Shown here piece by piece: positions 46,319 through 57,367 of a DNA stretch of 64,000 nucleotides. A program made the translations under genes and the position numbers. The notes beneath the pieces were generated by a model, which saw only the letters and a program-made list of their open reading frames with translations, did no database searches and was not told the origin of the DNA. Position 1 is the first letter of the stretch, and every line of letters begins with the position of its first letter. This DNA comes from Hormiphora californensis (taxonomy: Eukaryota > Ctenophora > Tentaculata > Cydippida > Pleurobrachiidae). Where the stretch lies: the NCBI GenBank assembly GCA_020137815.1, contig CM035353.1:2682982-2746981 (forward strand). The letters are read 5' to 3'.

Positions 46319-49300
46319 TTTGTTTTGTTATACAGCTCACCTTTCTCGTTTCACGAGCGATTTTGGGCTTGCCCTCGAACCCACGAACCACCTCATGGTA
46401 TTATACCAGCGACTAAACCATAGTTTACATTTAACCTCTATTAAGTCCTCTCTTCTTCTCTCACAGTAAGAGAACAAAACAGCAACTATATCTCTCAATT
46501 TCCCGCAAAATTTCTCTCTCACTCGCATGAGATTAACTCTCTCTCTCTCTCCCCTTCCATAGTTCAAGATTCGTTCTCTCTCTCTCCCCCCACTACGCGA
46601 TATCGATCACGCACTAATTAAGAATTCCATTTTCCTTCCTACCTCAGTTGTATAGCAAGACATTTTGTTTTGTTATACAGCTCACCTTTCTCGTTTCACG
46701 AGCGATTTTGGGCTTGCCCTCGAACCCACGAACCACCTCATGGTATTATACCAGCGACTAAACCATAGTTTACATTTAACCTCTATTAAGTCCTCTCTTC
46801 TTCTCTCACAGTAAGAGAACAAAACAGCAACTATATCTCTCAATTTCCCGCAAAATTTCTCTCTCACTCGCATGAGATTAACTCTCTCTCTCTCTCCCCT
46901 TCCATAGTTCAAGATTCGTTCTCTCTCTCTCCCCCCACTACGCGATATCGATCACGCACTAATTAAGAATTCCATTTTCCTTCCTACCTCAGTTGTATAG
47001 CAAGACATTTTGTTTTGTTATACAGCTCACCTTTCTCGTTTCACGAGCGATTTTGGGCTTGCCCTCGAACCCACGAACCACCTCATGGTATTATACCAGC
47101 GACTAAACCATAGTTTACATTTAACCTCTATTAAGTCCTCTCTTCTTCTCTCACAGTAAGAGAACAAAACAGCAACTATATCTCTCAATTTCCCGCAAAA
47201 TTTCTCTCTCACTCGCATGAGATTAACTCTCTCTCTCTCTCCCCTTCCATAGTTCAAGATTCGTTCTCTCTCTCTCCCCCCACTACGCGATATCGATCAC
47301 GCACTAATTAAGAATTCCATTTTCCTTCCTACCTCAGTTGTATAGCAAGACATTTTGTTTTGTTATACAGCTCACCTTTCTCGTTTCACGAGCGATTTTG
47401 GGCTTGCCCTCGAACCCACGAACCACCTCATGGTATTATACCAGCGACTAAACCATAGTTTACATTTAACCTCTATTAAGGGTACGCTAACCAAAAATTT
47501 TTTTCGAGTGCAGGGAAATCTCTCACCGTAGGGTTGTAGGCCATGCCAAGGAGACCTCAAATATGCAATTTGAGCCCTTAAGTCGAATTCATATTTTTGC
47601 TACAGCTGTTTAAAAAATGTCCTGTAAATACGTTTTTGGCATCTCAAAATTTTTTTTCTAAAGATAGGAGCATGAAAATTTGGGGATTTGAAGAGGATAT
47701 GAAGGTGAATAACCACAAAAAAAATTTTTGCAATCCGAGCTGATTTCCGGTCCTGAGATGGATTTCTTTTTTTCCACTTTAACGCCCTATTTGGCAAAGT
47801 TCCGAAAACATGTGAAAGCTGTAAATTGGTGAAAAGTTGCGTCTAACGATTATCTAAGTGGCCATAAATTTTGGGCGTGTCCTTATTTGAGATAAGCTGT
47901 ACAGAGTTTTTTTTGTGAAAGCCGTCATTTCAGAAATAAATAAATTCCCTGTATCTCAAAAACGACTGATCGTAGAGACCTGAGACTATGCTTAAACGAT
48001 TCAGAAGGTCCGATTTTGGGGGGGTCTTCTGAGAGACATTTTGCTCCTACTTCAACCGTTTTTGCTGTAATTGCGAAAAACAAATTCTATGAAAAGGGCA
48101 AAAGCTAAACTCCAATATCCTGTAATTAGGGAATTTTAGCTAAGAAAGGACCGAAACTATGGAAAAGTGTGTAACAAGCTAATTCCTTCACTATTTGGTC
48201 CATATGGGTCCCTATAATCACCAAAAACAAAATCACAAAAAATCCACGATGGCAAAGATGGGTTTTTGTTTTTCGCAATTACAGCAAAAACGGTTGAAGT
48301 AGGAGCAAAATGTCTCTCAGAAGACCCCCCCAAAATCGGACCTTCTGAATCGTTTAAGCATAGTCTCAGGTCTCTACGATCAGTCGTTTTTGAGATACAG
48401 GGAATTTATTTATTTCTGAAATGACGGCTTTCACAAAAAAAAACTCTGTACAGCTTATCTCAAATAAGGACACGCCCAAAATTTATGGCCACTTAGATAA
48501 TCGTTAGACGCAACTTTTCACCAATTTACAGCTTTCACATGTTTTCGGAACTTTGCCAAATAGGGCGTTAAAGTGGAAAAAAAGAAATCCATCTCAGGAC
48601 CGGAAATCAGCTCGGATTGCAAAAATTTTTTTTGTGGTTATTCACCTTCATATCCTCTTCAAATCCCCAAATTTTCATGCTCCTATCTTTAGAAAAAAAA
48701 TTTTGAGATGCCAAAAACGTATTTACAGGACATTTTTTAAACAGCTGTAGCAAAAATATGAATTCGACTTAAGGGCTCAAATTGCATATTTGAGGTCTCC
48801 TTGGCATGGCCTACAACCCTACGGTGAGAGATTTCCCTGCACTCGAAAAAAATTTTTGGTTAGCGTACCCTTAAGTCCTCTCTTCTTCTCTCACAGTAAG
48901 AGAACAAAACAGCAACTATATCTCTCAATTTCCCGCAAAATTTCTCTCTCACTCGCATGAGATTAACTCTCTCTCTCTCTCCCCTTCCATAGTTCAAGAT
49001 TCGTTCTCTCTCTCTCCCCCCACTACGCGATATCGATCACGCACTAATTAAGAATTCCATTTTCCTTCCTACCTCAGTTGTATAGCAAGACATTTTGTTT
49101 TGTTATACAGCTCACCTTTCTCGTTTCACGAGCGATTTTGGGCTTGCCCTCGAACCCACGAACCACCTCATGGTATTATACCAGCGACTAAACCATAGTT
49201 TACATTTAACCTCTATTAAGTCCTCTCTTCTTCTCTCACAGTAAGAGAACAAAACAGCAACTATATCTCTCAATTTCCCGCAAAATTTCTCTCTCACTCG

Positions 49301-51430
49301 CATGAGATTAACTCTCTCTCTCTCTCCCCTTCCATAGTTCAAGATTCGTTCTCTCTCTCTCCCCCCACTACGCGATATCGATCACGCACTAATTAAGAAT
49401 TCCATTTTCCTTCCTACCTCAGTTGTATAGCAAGACATTTTGTTTTGTTATACAGCTCACCTTTCTCGTTTCACGAGCGATTTTGGGCTTGCCCTCGAAC
49501 CCACGAACCACCTCATGGTATTATACCAGCGACTAAACCATAGTTTACATTTAACCTCTATTAAGTCCTCTCTTCTTCTCTCACAGTAAGAGAACAAAAC
49601 AGCAACTATATCTCTCAATTTCCCGCAAAATTTCTCTCTCACTCGCATGAGATTAACTCTCTCTCTCTCTCCCCTTCCATAGTTCAAGATTCGTTCTCTC
49701 TCTCTCCCCCCACTACGCGATATCGATCACGCACTAATTAAGAATTCCATTTTCCTTCCTACCTCAGTTGTATAGCAAGACATTTTGTTTTGTTATACAG
49801 CTCACCTTTCTCGTTTCACGAGCGATTTTGGGCTTGCCCTCGAACCCACGAACCACCTCATGGTATTATACCAGCGACTAAACCATAGTTTACATTTAAC
49901 CTCTATTAAGTCCTCTCTTCTTCTCTCACAGTAAGAGAACAAAACAGCAACGATATCTCTCAATTTCCCGCAAAATTTCTCTCTCACTCGCATGAGATTA
50001 ACTCTCTCTCTCTCTCCCCTTCCATAGTTCAAGATTCGTTCTCTCTCTCTCCCCCCACTACGCGATATCGATCACGCACTAATTAAGAATTCCATTTTCC
50101 TTCCTACCTCAGTTGTATAGCAAGACATTTTGTTTTGTTATACAGCTCACCTTTCTCGTTTCACGAGCGATTTTGGGCTTGCCCTCGAACCCACGAACCA
50201 CCTCATGGTATTATACCAGCGACTAACCATAGTTTACATTTAACCTCTATTAAGTCCTCTCTTCTTCTCTCACAGTAAGAGAACAAAACAGCAACTATAT
50301 CTCTCAATTTCCCGCAAAATTTCTCTCTCACTCGCATGAGATTAACTCTCTCTCTCTCTCCCCTTCCATAGTTCAAGATTCGTTCTCTCTCTCTCCCCCC
50401 ACTACGCGATATCGATCACGCACTAATTAAGAATTCCATTTTCCTTCCTACCTCAGTTGTATAGCAAGCTTTGTTTTTTTTATACGCCACTTTCTCGTTC
50501 ACTATGATTTGGGCTTGCCCTCGAACCCACAACCACCTCATGTATTATACCAGCGACTAAACCAAGTTTTACATTTAACCTCTATAAGTCCTCTCTTCTT
50601 CTCTCACAGTAAGAGAACAAAACAGCAACTATATCTCTCAATTTCCCGCAAATTATTCTCTCTCACCGCATGAGATTAACTCTCTCTCTCTCTCTCCCCT
50701 TCCATATTCAAGATTCGTCTCTCTCTCTCTCCCCCCACTACGCGATATCGATCACGCACTAATTAAGAATTCATTTTCCTTCCTACCTCAGTTGTATAGC
50801 AAGACATTTTGTTTTGTTATACAGCTCACCTTTCTCGTTTCACGACGATTTTGGGCTTGCCCTCGAACCCACGAACCACCCATGTATTATACCAGCGACT
50901 AACCCTAGTTTACATTTAACCTCTATTACTCCTCTCTTCTTCTCTCCAGTAAGAGAACAAAACAGCAACGATATCTCTCAATTTCCCGCAAATTTCTCCT
51001 CCTCACTCGCATGAATTAAACTCTCTCTCTCTCTCCCTCCCCCTTCCAAGTGTCAAGATTCCGTTCTCTCTCTCTCCCCCCCACGTACGCCGATATCGAT
51101 CACGCACTAATTAAGAATTCCATTTTCCTTCCTACCTCAGTTGTATAGCAAGACATTTTGTTTTGTTATACAGCTCACCTTTCTCGTTTCACGAGCGATT
51201 TGTTGGGCTTGCCCTCGAACCCACGACCACCTCATGGTATTATACCAGCGACTAAACCATAGTTTACATTTAAACCTCTATTAAGTCCTCTCTTCTCTCT
51301 CACAGAAGAGAACAAACACACGATATCTCTCAATTTCCCGCAAAATTTCTCTCTCACTCGCATGAGATTAACTCTCCTCCTCTCTCTCCCCTTCCATAGT
51401 TCAAGATTCGTTCTCCTCTCTCCCCCCCCC
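46303..51430 (-). repeat. 345-bp tandem array, about 11 units, each copying the zinc-finger ORF start
   Basis: Units start at 46,303, 46,648, 46,993, 47,338 (split by an insertion), 49,078, 49,423, 49,768, 50,113, 50,457, 50,791 and about 51,140. The first several are nearly identical. On the minus strand every unit contains ATGTCTTGCTATACAACT (MSCYTT, the first codons of the zinc-finger protein) preceded by its 5' leader, then GAG|GTAGGA. Each also has tRNA-like A-box (TGGTTTAGTCG) and B-box-like (GGTTCGAGGGC) motifs. Units after 50,457 carry many 1-nt indels. The 76-codon minus-strand frame recurring at 345-bp steps is repeat translation. Confidence 0.9.
47480..48870. mobile_element. piggyBac-type long foldback (TTAA target) inside the 345-bp array
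   Basis: GGGTACGCTAACCAAAAATT at the left is inverted at the right (AATTTTTGGTTAGCGTACCC). Arms of about 690 bp meet near 48,175. TTAA flanks both ends (47,476-47,479 and 48,871-48,874), and excision restores the array unit (CTCTATTAAGTCCTC). GGG/CCC termini and TTAA fit piggyBac. The identical 65-residue frame on both strands is arm sequence. No transposase. Confidence 0.92.
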
Positions 51431-51985
51431 CTACGCGATAACCCTCCACCCGCCCCGAACCGCCCCCGCCCACCACCAATATATACATACTAAACAAAAC
51501 TGTTGACTGAGACACAATCCTTGCTAGTTCAGCCTTCTAACCTAATCGGACTTAATTGATCCTAATCAGACATCGTCTCACATTACACATATAATATATA
51601 CACGCGGTAGCCATCAAGCTAATCGAGAAAGCAAATAAACTCAAGAACCAAGAGACAAGATCAGAAAGAACTCATCCCCACCTGTCGCAGGGATAGAGAC
51701 CAAAGATCCAAGACTCATAGGGAAGAAAATCAATATCCTGCGACTCTCGAAGGAGTTACCCTCCCGAACCCGAAGCCCTATATGAACCTGTCCTGTGGGC
51801 ATTTCCTGATGGTGGGGGAGGGGAGGGGGCTATTCTCCTAGTGCCGGGCGATATCGCTTTGCGATAGTCCCCTGTGGGCTTGCCGTTGGCAAGCCCAGGC
51901 ACTCCGTAGATAGATAGATAGAAGTCACAAGCTTTCATGTTGTGAACAAATGAGTCAATTTGCTCCTTTATATACCCCCATGGGT
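51431..51985. other. Unassigned interval in the giant transposon
   Basis: Pyrimidine-rich junction after the array, then sequence without a recognisable gene. A short tandem TAGATAGATAGA lies at about 51,907. AAGCTTGTGACTT (minus, about 51,933-51,945) matches part of the zinc-finger ORF, hinting at duplication. Confidence 0.4.
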
Positions 51986-51989
51986 TGAA

Positions 51990-52352
51990 AATTATTTACT
52001 GCAATTAGGACATTTATTTTCACATTCCGGAAACAGCTTGTTCATATATTATTACCAATTCTGGGTTCTGATTTAGCATTTCACGAATCTCAAATAATAA
52101 CATAGATCCTTTAATGCGTTCACCAGTAAGCTTCACGCTCTGTTAGTTCAGCATTACTGACATCAAGTCGTTAAGATCTTGTTTTAAAGCAAACAATGCA
52201 GTAAGCTTTGATATTTTGGGACAGAAATTCACCATCTGATACTTTGAGAGTGAGTCAGATTCTGAGTCTGACATGTTGTCTGAAACCCATTGCCTCGGCA
52301 TTTCAAGTTGAACGCGTTTTTGAAACAGACATGATAAGAAATGAGCTGACAC
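51990..52352 (-). pseudogene. Small broken ORF of the giant transposon
   Basis: A 69-codon frame (52,143-52,352) ends ALKQDLNDLMSVMLN at a TAA, but the same frame continues open past that stop with protein-like sequence (KLTGERIKGSMLLFEIREML). About 40 codons on, another frame offers FPECENKCPNCSK and a stop. The Cys set C-x3-C-x2-C suggests a small zinc ribbon. One stop and one frame change break it. No family recognised. Single-nt indels are common nearby, so the breaks may be sequence errors. Confidence 0.4.
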
Positions 52353-52439
52353 AATTAGTGCTTTCTTTTATAGTCCCATTCTACATGATCACTGTGAATT
52401 AGTTTCCACTTTCCGGTACCATCTTTAAAAATAACACAA

Positions 52440-54090
52440 AAACAATTTGTTTTGTACGTTCAGGTTGAATTTACTGTTCCAGTGCTGTTCCTTTCTAATT
52501 TGTATTGTTCCAGATTGTTTCTTTTTTAGTTTATACTGTTCCAGTTCTGTTCCTTTCTATTTTGTATTGTTCCAGAGTTGTTTCTTTTTTAGTTATAACT
52601 GTTCCAGTGTTTTCCTGTCTATTTGTGCTGTTCTTGTGTAATGAAAAGCGTTCCGTTTAACTAATTACTGTTCCAGTGCTGTTCCTGTCTAATTTGCACT
52701 GTTTTTGTCTATGCAAAAGGTTTCCGTCGAACTTAATTGATATTCCCTTTCTAATTTTTACCGTTCCGCCTTATGTAAAACACGTTCCGTCGAACTTAAT
52801 TGCTGTTCCTTTCTAATTTGTACTGTTCCTGTCTAATGTAAAGTGTTCCGTCGAACTTAATTGCTGTTCCTTTCTTTTTTGTACTGTTCCTGTCTATTGT
52901 AAAAGTGTTCCGTCGAACTTAATTGCTGTTCCTGTCTAATTTTTACTGTTTCCTGTGTAATGAAAAGCGTTCCGTTAAACTTAATTACTGTTCCAGTTTT
53001 GTTCCTTTCTAATTTTTACTGTTCCTGTCTAATGCAAAAGTGTTTCCGTCGAACTAATTGCTGTTCCTTTCTAATTTGTACTGTTCCTGTCTAAAGTAAA
53101 AGTGTTCCGTCGAACTTAATTGCTGTTCCTTTCTAATTTGTACTGTTCCTGTCCTAATGTAAAAGTGTTCCGTCGAACTTAATTGCTGTTCCTTTCTTTT
53201 TTTGTACTGTTCCTGTCTTATATAAAAGTGTTCCGTCGAACTTAATTACTGTTCCTTTCTAATTTGTACTGTTCCTGTCTAATGTAAAAGTGTTTACGTC
53301 GAACTTAATTACTGTTCCTTTCTATTTTGTACTGTTCCTGCTAATGTAAAAGTGTTCCGTCGAACTTAATTGCTGTTCCTTTCTTTTTTGTACTGTCTCT
53401 ATCTAATGTAAAGTGTTCCGTCGAACTATTGCTGTTCCTGTCTAATTTTTATTTACTGTTCCTTGAATGAAGAAAAAGCGTTCCGTTAAACTTATACTGT
53501 TCCAGTGTTGTTCCTTTCAATTTTGTACTGTTCCTGTCTAAAGTAAAAGTGTTCCGTCGAACTAATTGCTGTTCCTTTCTATTTGTACTGTTCCTGTCTA
53601 ATGTAAAAGTGTTCCGTCGAACTTCATTGCTGTTCCTTTCTTTTTTGTACTGTTCCTGTCTTATGTAAAAGTGTTCCGTCGAACTTAATAACTGTTACTT
53701 TCTATTTTTACTGTTCCTGTCTAATGTAAAAGTGTTCCGTCGAACTTAATTACTGTTCCAGTGTTGTTTCCTTTCTAATTTTTACTGTTCCTGTCTAATG
53801 CAAAATGTTTCCGTCGACTAAAATTGCTATATTCCTTTCTAATTTTTACTGTCCCTGTCTAATGTAAAAGTGTTCCGTCGAACTAATTGCTATTCCTTTC
53901 CAATTTTTACTGTTCCTGTCTAATGTAAAAGTGTTCCGTCGAACTTAATTGCTGTTCCTTTCTAATTTTTACTGTTCCTGTCTTATGTAAAAGTGTTCCG
54001 TCGAACTTAATTACTGTTCCTTTCTATTTTGTACTGTTCCTGTCTAATGTAAAAGTGTTCCGTCGAACTTAAACCGTTCTGTCTTGTCAA
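52440..54090. repeat. 62-bp GTTCC-rich tandem array, ragged with indels
   Basis: More than 20 imperfect units built on CTGTTCCTTTCTAATTTGTA, CTGTTCCTGTCTAATGTAAA and GTGTTCCGTCGAACTTAATT. Units differ by many 1-nt gains and losses, far more than between the early 345-bp units. GTTCC also recurs in the inner part of the right TIR. Non-coding. Confidence 0.88.
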
Positions 54091-54196
54091 ATTACTGTTC
54101 CAGTGCTTTTCCTTAAAAATGACACGTCGATAACTGAAGTAGAACATACCTTTGCCTATATAAACCGCTGTTACCATAATTGTTACCACTATAATC

Positions 54197-54634
54197 ATGG
54201 ACTCGTTTCTAGATACTGTGCCCATCAAGTTCTGGGAGTTGTACCGCAAAAATTGGTCAACTATTCGTCAGCGCACCACAAAAGGCAAACTAAAAGATAT
54301 TTATCATTTTCCACTGTCACCGACTGATAGGATTTTTGGCAAACTAGATAAAGTCTTGGAAAACTATCAGAATGATATAAAACTGAATGTCGCATTCGGC
54401 TTTGTTATGACAAATAAACTTACAGGTGAATCCAAATTTTATCACCCTTCTAACAACACAATGGTTTTTGAGACTGCTCAATTAATTTCTGGACGGGAAG
54501 ACGTTAAAAAAGTGAAAGAAAATATTGAACGGGAAGATCTGCTAGAAATAGCAAGGAGTTCACGCCCATCTACAGCATGGAAAGTGGAAGCTGTGGTGTG
54601 TATTAGATTTGATGTAATGAGGATTCAATTTTGA
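54197..54634 (+). CDS. Orphan exon related to the polymerase N-terminal region
   Basis: 145 codons from ATG. Its C-terminal half (LNVAFGFVMTNKLTGESKFY then HPSNNTMVFETAQLIS and RSSRPSTAWKVEAV) matches the segment of the polymerase gene at 57,660-57,960 (ISLGMILYNNRTDEFCYYHP, LLFDAAKLI, then RPSSSW). A donor-like GTG|GTGTGT at about 54,597 falls where the family sequence continues in another exon, so the coding part probably ends there. It may be the first exon of a second polymerase gene that has lost its remainder, or a duplicated 5' exon. The function of the domain is unknown to me. Confidence 0.6.
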   Translation: MDSFLDTVPIKFWELYRKNWSTIRQRTTKGKLKDIYHFPLSPTDRIFGKLDKVLENYQNDIKLNVAFGFVMTNKLTGESKFYHPSNNTMVFETAQLISGREDVKKVKENIEREDLLEIARSSRPSTAWKVEAVVCIRFDVMRIQF

Positions 54635-54945
54635 TATAACTGATAACATGAATTACTTTATTTTTAAAATCCGTTGTTTTGCTTGTCTTAAATGGACTGT
54701 AGCTCGATCAATAACAATAATTATGTACTGGATCACCTGCTCTGTAGTATGAGAGAGAAGGGGGAGGGGTGTAAATATTTATTTAGTACGGTAGTGTAAA
54801 CACACAGTGCTCTATGTGGTCCCCCCTATAGAGAGATATCTCTTTGCGTGACATGAACAGGATTTTAAGTCACCCACAGAGATAGATTTTATCTCTAGTC
54901 AGATAATAGTATAAAGATCGGTCCAAACCCCATAATCCCCATCAG

Positions 54946-56171
54946 TTCTTTCATTGATCGCCTACCTCCCTACCAAACAGCCCTACAAACTCAACTACAA
55001 CCGCACTGTACTGCAGTGGAGTACCATCGAAGTTCTTTCAACAGCTACACTACCGTCTGTGGATCACTTTCAAGGTGTTAAAATTGAGATTACTAGTCCA
55101 AGAGTAGTAGTACGATGTAACAGTGACTTATGTGATTCCAGTTCTGTAAATACACAATTTGACAGGTGACAAGTCCCGGGTTTGCTATAACTGTCGTGCA
55201 GTTGTTAATATGGGTAGATATGTATGTATGTTTATGACTATTATCTCATAACTCTCACCTCTCTCTCGCTGAGTTAAGAATTAAGTTTCTTACTTTCTTA
55301 CTGAGTGAGAAGAGATTAAGCGAACATAACAATACACTGTACATGACCAGGTGCATCCTATAGGTGGGACCCCATACCCGCTAGGCAGTATTATTCCTTA
55401 TTTGGAATAAGGACTTTTACCGTCAACATCCTGTATGTAGATGGATCAAAAACCTGAAACGTATAAAAACCCTAAGACGATCACTTTCTGGCTACCTTTT
55501 TCGGTCAATCCAACCACAGACGCTGCAGCCCTGCCCCTCCAGACGGAAATCTCTTGTACAAGAAGCAGTTTTTAACTCCCGGAAATCAGTTCCTGTTCTT
55601 TATCTTTTGAGCGGAGCTTTTGTCTACTGTAGTTGTCAACTGCTCTTCGTTGCTTGTTTTACACCCCTCTATAATGCAGCAGTAGCTTACCTTAGACAGC
55701 CCAAGTTGTGGTATATGAAATTAAGCAGCATGCTTTGTAAGACTGTTTATTTGTTGTAGTAAAACAACACAGTCGGACCTTGATATTAAACAAACCTCAA
55801 AATAGTATTACTGATTTTCCACTGTGTAATATAATTTACGACTACCTTCGTTCACCCTCTCTCCCTATTTTGGTAAAATGATCTCTCCCACTCTCGGTAA
55901 TATTGTTCTTGTGTGCGAGATTGAGAGTTCCCAAATATGCTTGTTGTTGTACAGTGTTGTCCTTTTACCATAATTCACTTAAATTTTGATTCATTTACCA
56001 GTGGCAATTGGCTAATAATAATAGCCGTCAAGCATGAGAGTGTCATGATGTGTGGGAGAGAGACATGATAAGTAACTGAGAAAGATATTGAGTCTGTATT
56101 AAGACATCATGTTACCTTACAGCAGGTGTGGAGAGAGACAGAAAGAGGGATGGAGCTAGAAGCAAGAATGA

Positions 56172-56229
<58 letters not shown>

Positions 56230-57262
56230 AGAGAGAGCGGAACAGAGGAGAGAGAAAGAGAAATAAAGAGAAACACAACTGGAAGATGAGATCATCATTT
56301 GAGAGGTATAGATCAGAGAAGTAGACCAATTACAAGTCCGGACTGCTTGCTCCTAATACTGCAGGAGAGAGAGTGAGGGAGAGAGTGAGAGAGAATGAGA
56401 GAGAGAGAGAGAAGGGAGAGAGAGAGAGTGAGAACAAACATTCTGTCATTCGCTCAACTTCCTTCCCCCACCCCCCCAGGCTTTACTCCCGTTCCTTCCT
56501 CTCTCACCCTTACCTACCCCTCTTCCCCCACGTCTTTCTCTCCCTACGCAGCCCAAGCGAGTCTCGTCTGATAAGCAATTAACCTCCATACTCCATCCCT
56601 ACCAAAACAATTGATAGAAAGAGAGAGAGACTCAGAATCCCTTGAAAATACTGCGTAATTGCAAATGTCACTTTCACAATTATGAACTAATTCGAGATTC
56701 AACACTGCACATTACAACAACACTTGTTTGACAGCTGGCTAATTATAGTGGGTCGCGACAAAAGAGTAATTATCCAACCTACCACCTACCCCATACCCTA
56801 CAGGACATTTATTGACATTGCAGTCTAATTGTGGTTTTTGGAGTAGGGGGGAGAGAGGAGAGAGAGAGAGAGAGAGTTAATACCTTTCTTGTGTAGTTTA
56901 CTTGATAAAATATATTGCAAGCATCTGTAGATTGTTTTCTCGTCTGAATCGTTTGTCCAATTGTTTGTTTATTCAACTAACATCTGCTTACTGCATATTT
57001 TAGTGTTTTAGTATGGTTGAAATAAAGGAGAATAATTCAAACCAAATCCTTGCTGGTCTGATGTTGAGTCCAGTTTTACTCATCTTCGTCCTGTTTATGA
57101 TGTTCGCTGGGAAGAGAAAGGTAGTTTTACACTTAGTTTGTAGCAATAATCGTTTAGTGTACATAAAATTCTCCATTTGTTTTGGCCCGGCTCATCATTT
57201 GTTTCCCTCAGAGATCGCCTGGTGGTTCTGGTAGTTCTGGTGATGATATTGAAAGTTGCCAT
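54946..57262 (+). CDS. Single-pass membrane protein exons inside the giant transposon
   Basis: Three candidate exons with good borders: about 54,946-55,168 (ends CAG|GTGACA, phase 2), 57,012-57,120 and 57,212-57,262. The first gives an extracellular-like stretch (NYNRTVLQWSTIEVL; VEITSP-like strand RVVVRCNSDLCDSS). The second encodes one strong membrane helix (ILAGLMLSPVLLIFVLFMMF) followed by AGKRK. The third is a Gly/Ser tail (RSPGGSGSSGDDIESCH). No upstream exon was found to start it. The third exon ends in phase 0 and could splice into the zinc-finger exon of the polymerase at 57,368. Alternatively these may be cadherin-type C-terminal exons captured by the element. Exons are moderately supported; gene membership is open. 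Confidence 0.45.
55169..57011. other. Long interval with GA repeats between membrane-protein exons
   Basis: Contains (GA)n tracts at about 56,175-56,240 and 56,372-56,430, and a decayed CAGTCGGACCTTGAT end (about 55,771) like the pogo MITEs. No other exon was recognised. Confidence 0.5.
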
Positions 57263-57367
57263 GTAAGTTTAGTAGGAGCACGATAGAATTACACAATACA
57301 CCAGCTGTTTGATTTTGATCTGTAACTACTTGTGTTACACAAGTTTTGTAATATTCGCTTTGTTTAG

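Noticed and set aside
46350-46430. Functional tRNA gene in the 345-bp units
   Set aside because: A- and B-box-like words are present, but the D- and T-arms do not pair convincingly; kept only as a finding.
47600-48750. Identical 65-residue proteins on opposite strands
   Set aside because: Product of the inverted arms of the TTAA foldback element.
46337-50032. Repeated 76-residue minus-strand ORF that looks like a multigene family
   Set aside because: The frame recurs because the 345-bp units are nearly identical. It has no motif, is low-complexity Arg/Glu at its start, and ends just before the copied start codon of the zinc-finger ORF.
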